This document shows, piece by piece, positions 42,907 through 47,433 of a stretch of 47,433 nucleotides of DNA. The position numbers and the translations under genes are program-made. The stretch's first letter is position 1. Every line of letters begins with the position of its first letter. Below the pieces are notes generated by a model. The model was not told where the DNA came from, did not search any database, and saw only the letters and a list, made by a program, of their open reading frames with translations. The DNA lies in NCBI GenBank assembly GCA_020852275.1, contig JADZBE010000005.1, positions 1 through 47,433 on the forward strand, in the 5' to 3' direction. Origin of the DNA: Phycisphaerales bacterium (lineage in GTDB: Bacteria; Planctomycetota; Phycisphaerae; UBA1845).

Positions 42907-43158
42907 ATGACGATTGAACAGATCCGCAAGGCCGTAATAAAGGCCGAACCATTCCGCCCATTTACGCTGTCGTTGGGCAATGGGCGACGATGCTTCGTGC
43001 CCCATCCCGAGTTTATCTGGGTTCTGCCCGAAGCCTCCCGCACGCTGGGGGTCGCGGGGGATGGAGAGGACTACAGCATCATGGACCTGCTGCTCGTCAC
43101 TTCGATTGACTTCGGGAATGGCGCCACGCGGAAGCGTTCATCAAGACGGAAACAATAG
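42907..43158 (+). CDS. Small 'PFxPF' protein of unknown function
   Basis: An 83-residue protein, 13 bases after nuoB. It begins '[20 protein letters not shown]' and continues '[21 protein letters not shown]', then '[15 protein letters not shown]' and a basic tail. It shares the helix, PFxPF and beta-hairpin layout with the product of 16356-16598. The family is a recurrent short hypothetical protein in planctomycetes. It lies within the complex I cluster on the same strand, as its relative lies within the sdh cluster. Function unknown. Confidence 0.75.
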   Translation: MTIEQIRKAVIKAEPFRPFTLSLGNGRRCFVPHPEFIWVLPEASRTLGVAGDGEDYSIMDLLLVTSIDFGNGATRKRSSRRKQ

Positions 43159-43180
43159 CAAAACCCAGGCGCGGAACCTT

Positions 43181-43729
43181 ATGACACCCGAGTCCATCTG
43201 CAAAATACTGAAGAATCGTTTCGGCGAGGTGATACAAGACACCGCAGTGGGAGGCGCCAGACCTTACGCGGCCATCCGCCAATCGGACAACGCGAGCTGG
43301 CCCGAGGTGGCACGGTTTCTCCGCGACGAGCCGCTGCTGCAACTGAACTTCCTCCGCTCGATCACGGCGCTCGACTTTCTGGCGGAGAGCAAGCTGGCCT
43401 GCGTGTACGACCTGATGCACGTGGCGGTGGACCAGGGCGACTCGCTGGTCCGTCCGCAGCAGACCTGGGGCTTCGCCGTTCGCGTGGTCACGGAGCGGGA
43501 GACGCCCAGCCTTCCCTCGGTCGCCGACGTCTGGCCCGCGGCCGACTGGCACGAGCGCGAGGCGTACGACTTGATGGGCATTCGCTTCACGGGGCACCCG
43601 GATCTGCGACGCATCCTGTGCCCGGATGACTGGGAGGGGCATCCGCTGCGCAAGGACTATGCCTATCCGTTGGAGTATCACGGAATACCGGGAACGACGG
43701 AGTATGAGTTGACGAATCCGTACCACTAG
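43181..43729 (+). CDS. nuoC: NADH-quinone oxidoreductase subunit C
   Basis: A 182-residue (30-kDa-type) subunit of complex I that supports subunit D. '[25 protein letters not shown]' and '[34 protein letters not shown]' are signature blocks, and '[15 protein letters not shown]' closes the domain. ATG 43181 is chosen because the family N-terminus ('[11 protein letters not shown]') follows at once; the open frame to 42980 is a shadow of the small gene. nuoC and nuoD are separate here, not fused as in E. coli. Confidence 0.95.
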   Translation: MTPESICKILKNRFGEVIQDTAVGGARPYAAIRQSDNASWPEVARFLRDEPLLQLNFLRSITALDFLAESKLACVYDLMHVAVDQGDSLVRPQQTWGFAVRVVTERETPSLPSVADVWPAADWHEREAYDLMGIRFTGHPDLRRILCPDDWEGHPLRKDYAYPLEYHGIPGTTEYELTNPYH

Positions 43730-43732
43730 AGG

Positions 43733-43877
43733 GATCAGGGTTCGGGGTTCAGGGTTCAGGGTTCGGAGATGATCCGCAGAGGGCGCGGATTGACGCAGAT
43801 TCAGCGGTGGGAAAACGTAATTGTGTTTGATGCGCACCGTAACATCTTCTCTGCGTTTATCTGCGCCCTCTGCGGAT
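43733..43877. repeat. CAGGGTT heptamer array and 27-bp inverted repeat
   Basis: 43733-43766 is a CAGGGTT/CGGGGTT 7-mer array. An inverted repeat follows with arms 43772-43798 and 43851-43877, matching at 24 of 27 bases (core ATCCGCAGAGGGCGC), with a 52-base loop. Together they separate nuoC from the Uma2 gene. Confidence 0.85.
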
Positions 43878-43919
43878 GATTTCCCGGTGCCCGGTCTGGG
43901 CGGATGCGAAGTTCAGGCG

Positions 43920-44555
43920 ATGCTGCGACAACTGAAACCCATCACGGTGCACGCCTCCGGCGAGGTCGTCGGCCCGGCCGATCATGGTCGCGTCATGACG
44001 CTGGCGGAATACCGCGCCGCGCGCGGCACGCCGGGCTGCAAGTACGAACTGATAGACGGAGCTCTTGTCGTGTCCCCGAATCCGGTTCCAAACCACGAGT
44101 ACTGGGTACAGTTCGTCCACCGGCAGATCCGGCGTTACCTCTCGCGCCAGAACATCACCGGCGGATTTGTCAGCACTGGCTCCGAAATCGAGATCTCCGG
44201 CCGCGCGGCGCCGACGCGTCCCAGCCCCGACATCGCCGCGTATCTTGATTTTCCCAAGCCCCCGCCGGCTTCGTGGGACGACGTGGTTCCCGTCCTCGTC
44301 GTCGAGGTGATCTCCAACCGCCGCGCCGCCAAGGACACCGTGCGCAACCGGCATCTGTACTGGCAGGTTCGCGGCCTCCGTGAGTACTGGATCATCGATC
44401 CCGAAACCGCCGCGCTGGAGCCGACGCTGATCGCCCTGCGCCGCAGGCGCGGCGCCGAGACCTGGGATGAGCGGGTCGTCCCATTCGGCAGGTCATACAG
44501 GTCCGGCGCGCTGCCCGGACTTTCAATCAACCTGAAACAGAAGACAAAGGAATAA
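43920..44555 (+). CDS. Uma2-family (DUF820) putative endonuclease
   Basis: A 211-residue protein of the Uma2 family, with a PD-(D/E)xK nuclease-like fold. 'MTLAEYRAARGTPGCKYELIDGALVVSPNP' is the typical start block, 'RPSPDIAAYLDF' carries the Asp, 'VLVVEVISNRRAAKDTVRNRHLYWQVRGLREYWIID' the Glu and following Lys/Arg. These families are greatly expanded in cyanobacteria and planctomycetes and their role is largely unknown. The gene sits between nuoC and nuoD, is flanked upstream by an inverted repeat, and looks inserted in the complex I cluster. ATG 43920 or a later ATG at 'MTLAEY' could be used. Confidence 0.88.
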   Translation: MLRQLKPITVHASGEVVGPADHGRVMTLAEYRAARGTPGCKYELIDGALVVSPNPVPNHEYWVQFVHRQIRRYLSRQNITGGFVSTGSEIEISGRAAPTRPSPDIAAYLDFPKPPPASWDDVVPVLVVEVISNRRAAKDTVRNRHLYWQVRGLREYWIIDPETAALEPTLIALRRRRGAETWDERVVPFGRSYRSGALPGLSINLKQKTKE

Positions 44556-44565
44556 GCGGCCAGTC

Positions 44566-45765
44566 ATGACTGACGTACTCTTAGAATCGCAACCGGACCT
44601 CCTCATGGACCTGGATCGCCGCGAGCAAGGCGACGTGCGCACCGAGGAGATGCTGGTGAACATGGGCCCGCAGCACCCTTCGACCCACGGCGTGCTGCGC
44701 GTGGTGCTGCGGACGGACGGCGAGATGGTGCTGGAGGCGATTCCGCACATCGGCTACCTCCACCGCTGCGCCGAGAAGATCGGCGAGAATCTTCAGCCGT
44801 TCCAATACATCCCGTACACGGATCGCATGGACTACCTGGCCGGCATGAACAACAACCAGGCGTTCGCGCTGGCCGTCGAGAAGCTCGCGGGCATTGTGGT
44901 TCCGCCGCGCGGGCAGATCCTCCGCGTCATCTTCGCGGAGCTGAACCGCATCGCGTCGCACCTCGTTTCGTTCGGCACGTATGGCCTGGACATGGGCGCG
45001 TTCACGCCGTTCCTCTATGCCTTCCGCGAGCGCGAGCGCATCCTCGACCTCTTCGAGGCCGCCTGCGGGGCGCGGCTGACGTACAGCTACATCACCGTCG
45101 GCGGCGTGCACAACGACATTCCCGAGGGCTGGACGGACGTGTGCAGCGAGTTCCTCGACTACTTCGAGCCGAAAATCCCTGAATACAACAACCTGCTCTC
45201 GTACAATCACATCTTTGTGAAGCGCACGGGCCGCGTGGGCGTCATTTCAGCGGAGGATGCCGTGCGTTGGGGGCTGTCCGGTCCGTGCCTGCGAGGCAGC
45301 GGCGTACGGTTCGACCTGCGCAAGACCATGCCGTATGACGGCTACGAGACGTATGAGTTCGACGTGCCCATCGCGCAGCCCGGCGGCACAGGCAGCATCC
45401 CGCGCGGCGTCTGCATCGGCGACTGTTGGAGCCGGTATTATGTTCGCGTCCTGGAAATGGCCCAGTCCGTGCGCATCATCCGGCAGGCGATCTCGCGTTT
45501 GACGGAGGGTCCGTCCATCGCCGAAAAAGTGCAGGGCAAGAAGCTCCCCGCGGATGAAACGTACGTCGAGGTCGAGAACCCGCGGGGCCTGCTGGGCTTC
45601 TACGTCCGCGGCGACGGCTCGGCCATCCCTTCGCGCGTCAAGGCTCGCGGCCCGAGCTTCTGCAACCTGTCCATCACCACGCACGTCGCCCGCGACTGCC
45701 TCCTCGCCGACGTGCCCGCGATCATCGGCAGCATCGACGTGGTGATGGGCGAGGTGGACCGGTAG
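44566..45765 (+). CDS. nuoD: NADH-quinone oxidoreductase subunit D
   Basis: A 399-residue (49-kDa) subunit of complex I that forms the quinone pocket with NuoB. 'NMGPQHPSTHGVLRVVL' contains the conserved quinone-site His, and 'IPHIGYLHRCAEKIGEN', 'YTDRMDYLAGMNNNQAFALAVEKL', 'ELNRIASHL' and 'GPCLRGSGVRFDLRK' are family blocks. The C-terminus ends '...VMGEVDR', as expected. The sequence is complete. The next genes usually found, nuoE-H and nuoJ-N, are absent downstream; the following region holds a DNA methylase fragment. Confidence 0.96.
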   Translation: MTDVLLESQPDLLMDLDRREQGDVRTEEMLVNMGPQHPSTHGVLRVVLRTDGEMVLEAIPHIGYLHRCAEKIGENLQPFQYIPYTDRMDYLAGMNNNQAFALAVEKLAGIVVPPRGQILRVIFAELNRIASHLVSFGTYGLDMGAFTPFLYAFRERERILDLFEAACGARLTYSYITVGGVHNDIPEGWTDVCSEFLDYFEPKIPEYNNLLSYNHIFVKRTGRVGVISAEDAVRWGLSGPCLRGSGVRFDLRKTMPYDGYETYEFDVPIAQPGGTGSIPRGVCIGDCWSRYYVRVLEMAQSVRIIRQAISRLTEGPSIAEKVQGKKLPADETYVEVENPRGLLGFYVRGDGSAIPSRVKARGPSFCNLSITTHVARDCLLADVPAIIGSIDVVMGEVDR

Positions 45766-45869
45766 CGGGGCTTGGCTCTGTTGTCGGTGCTCCCCTGGAA
45801 CCGTGTGCCTCCGGGGGGACCGGCTTTCCAGCCGTTCAGACGGATAAATTGTCCGTCCGGGCGAGCGAG

Positions 45870-47039
45870 ATGAGCACTGCTGAACAATCCATTCACGAAG
45901 TCGACCTGACGAAGCTGGTCAAGCCGGGCTTCGCGTTCTGGCCGAAAGCGCAGCAGTATCGACATATCATCCCGGCGAACCCCGAGCGCGCAATCTGCAA
46001 TTGCAACCTGTACGACGTGGCATCCGACGCTCTGTCGGCGGGCGAACAGAAGGCACTTGTCGCCTTGATGAATTCGACGCTGGTCGGGCTATTCAAGACG
46101 TTCTACGGGCGTTGGGCCGGCACGGAAGGCAACCTGAAAACCGAAGTCGTGGACGTAAACCTTCTGGAACTGCCGGACCCGCGCGGCGTCGGTGCGGCGC
46201 TTGCGGACAAGCTGACGAGCGCCGTCAAGTCGATGAGCCGGCGTTCGGTCGGACGCTTGATCGAAGAACAGCTTATGGACTGCCATTTGCCGCAGCGCGC
46301 GCGGCGGATCGCGGACGGACCGCTCGTGCTGTCGGACGAACTGCGGCACGATGATCGGCGGGCGCTGGACGATGCCGTCTTTGAGCTTCTTGGCGTCATG
46401 GACACGACGGAGCGGGCTCGGCTCGTGCAGCGGTTGCACGAGACAACAGCCCGGCACTTCCGCGCGATTCGCGTGGTCGAAATCGAGAAGATGGAAGAAC
46501 GCTCGCGCACGGCGAACCGGCGGTTCAGCGTGCAGGAATTGGCGGCCGATGCGTGGGACGCCGCGGAGCTTTCCGACCTGACGCCGCTGGCGGAGTGGCT
46601 GCGCAATCGCCCGGAATGCACGTCGGCCATGAACATTCCTGAAGAGCGCCCGGCCTTGCTGTCTCCGTCGCCCATGTTTGATCCGAATACCGTCTACTTC
46701 GGGAAGACCAAAGCGGGCGGGAGGCACGTAGCGCACCTGGATTGCCCGTCGCGGGAGCACGCGAACCTCGTCGTCTTTGTTGCCAATGAAGGGATTGCAG
46801 GCAACATCTGTGCTCCCCCGGACAGCGCCGGTTGCTTCGCTGTTCTGCGCGATGCGGTAGACCGACTGGGCACCGCGCGGAAACGATTCGGCGAGTTGGC
46901 GGACAGCCGCACAAGCGAACCCAGATTGCAGGCGCAGATCGTGGAACAACTCATGCGCTGGTTTGTGCATGGCCGAAATGCTCGCGGACCGGCGGGCACG
47001 GTCTCGGCCGAACCTGACGGCAGCGACGAGGCGGCATAG
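45870..47039 (+). CDS. C-terminal part of a large N6-adenine DNA methylase (probable fragment)
   Basis: A 389-residue reading frame from ATG 45870 (TTG 45849 also possible). 'FAFWPKAQQYRHIIPANPER' and 'ALMNSTLVGLFKTFYGRWAGTEGNLKTEVVDVNLLELPDP' resemble the target-recognition and C-terminal part of large class I SAM-dependent DNA methylases of restriction or phage-defence systems. There is no SAM-binding motif (F-x-G-x-G) or NPPY catalytic motif, so it lacks the enzyme's N-terminal two-thirds. The upstream sequence back to nuoD shows no missing part, so it is probably a decayed or transferred piece. It could instead be a stand-alone specificity protein. The later region 'LSDELRHDDRRALDDAVFELLGVMD' is helical. 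Confidence 0.6.
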   Translation: MSTAEQSIHEVDLTKLVKPGFAFWPKAQQYRHIIPANPERAICNCNLYDVASDALSAGEQKALVALMNSTLVGLFKTFYGRWAGTEGNLKTEVVDVNLLELPDPRGVGAALADKLTSAVKSMSRRSVGRLIEEQLMDCHLPQRARRIADGPLVLSDELRHDDRRALDDAVFELLGVMDTTERARLVQRLHETTARHFRAIRVVEIEKMEERSRTANRRFSVQELAADAWDAAELSDLTPLAEWLRNRPECTSAMNIPEERPALLSPSPMFDPNTVYFGKTKAGGRHVAHLDCPSREHANLVVFVANEGIAGNICAPPDSAGCFAVLRDAVDRLGTARKRFGELADSRTSEPRLQAQIVEQLMRWFVHGRNARGPAGTVSAEPDGSDEAA

Positions 47040-47048
47040 CCGGGACGC

Positions 47049-47433
47049 TTGATCGGGTTCATCGTCAGCAGGCGGCATGAATGGGTCGAAGGCGTGACGT
47101 GGGTGGTGGCCGAGCGGTCCGGGGCTACGGACGGTCACAACGGCAGCGTTGGCAGCGGCGCGGGTTTTCAACTCAGCGTGGAGGACCCGGACGGCAACGC
47201 CGTGGGCGAACTTGCGCTCTCCGACTTGGATCGCACGCAATACTCCAGCGGCTCGCGTCAGTGGGTAACGCACACCGCGGCCGGCGTGTTGCATTCCGTG
47301 CAGAACTGGGAAGCCAACAATTCCAATGTCCGCTACCCGGTCACCTGGATCGCCCCGGATGCGGATGCCGGCAGGGTCACGTTCTATGCCGCGTCGTGCA
47401 CGATCGACGACAACTCCTTTGAGACCGGCGATC
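47049..47433 (+). CDS. Partial exported-type beta domain (reelin-like / choice-of-anchor), cut by the window end
   Basis: The open frame continues to the window end. The only start I can place is TTG 47049, which is weak. 'GAGFQLSVEDPDGNAVGEL', 'QYSSGSRQWVTHTAAGV', 'NVRYPVTWIAPDADAGRVTFYAASC' and 'NSFETGD' match the beta-sandwich of reelin-like/choice-of-anchor modules in exported proteins. The usual N-terminal signal peptide and start of the domain are missing. It lies in the same frame as the methylase fragment, separated from it by that fragment's TAG stop. It may be the remnant of a gene whose 5' end was lost at a junction. Confidence 0.55.
   Translation, partial: MIGFIVSRRHEWVEGVTWVVAERSGATDGHNGSVGSGAGFQLSVEDPDGNAVGELALSDLDRTQYSSGSRQWVTHTAAGVLHSVQNWEANNSNVRYPVTWIAPDADAGRVTFYAASCTIDDNSFETGD

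Overview
This is a GC-rich bacterial chromosome segment. It most likely comes from a planctomycete of the Phycisphaerae type, though that is an inference without any search. The supporting signs are a MoxR ATPase, a tricorn-type protease, an FHA protein, a Gfo/Idh/MocA oxidoreductase, many large exported proteins of unknown function, an RsmH with an Arg-rich N-terminal extension, small 'PFxPF' proteins, and spacers packed with palindromic and heptameric repeats. I see no rRNA, no convincing tRNA, no CRISPR array and no prophage.

Layout. 1-945: a four-helix-bundle (23S-IVP family) gene between inverted heptad-repeat arrays. 939-4666: a moxR ATPase divergent from an exported protein with 12 copies of a G-x-D-x-Y repeat. 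4667-5726: a long spacer with an 18-bp tandem repeat, a REP palindrome and a strongly structured RNA candidate (about 5136-5350) that has its own promoter and terminator and a 6S-like fold. 5727-11407: four exported proteins on the minus strand, two of them HExxHxxGxxH metallopeptidases sharing a C-terminal module. 11408-12531: a hairpin-rich spacer. 12532-13682: a sigma-factor-like gene translationally coupled to a small unknown gene. 14072-17526: sdhA and sdhB, separated by two small genes and with no sdhC nearby. 17597-24434: rsmH, an oxidoreductase, a hybrid histidine kinase and a phosphodiesterase-like lipoprotein. 24515-27291: DNA repair genes nfi and xseA, with REP clusters before and after xseA. 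27518-30926: an exported unknown protein, a broken RAYT transposase gene bracketed by REPs, and an AT-richer gene resembling the class III nucleotide cyclase fold. 31130-40726: tricorn protease, alpha/beta hydrolase, hutF-like deiminase, FHA protein, short asparaginase and cinA. 40967-45765: a rearranged complex I cluster in the order nuoI-A-B-(small gene)-C-(Uma2)-D. 45870-end: the C-terminal piece of a large DNA methylase, then a partial exported-type domain.

The genes form respiratory (Sdh and Nuo catalytic subunits), repair (Nfi, XseA), envelope/secretion and regulatory groups, but few look like tight operons. Spacers are long and carry at least five repeat types: GTGG-headed REP/BIME palindromes (about ten loci), heptanucleotide arrays, 31-bp 'ATTCCCGC' repeats, 'CACAGGTTTCCAACCTGTG' repeats and a six-hairpin cluster. 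The most promising unexplained items are the structured RNA at 5136-5350, the REP/RAYT system with a decayed transposase, the inverted heptad arrays bracketing the four-helix gene, and the low-GC cyclase-like gene among REPs.
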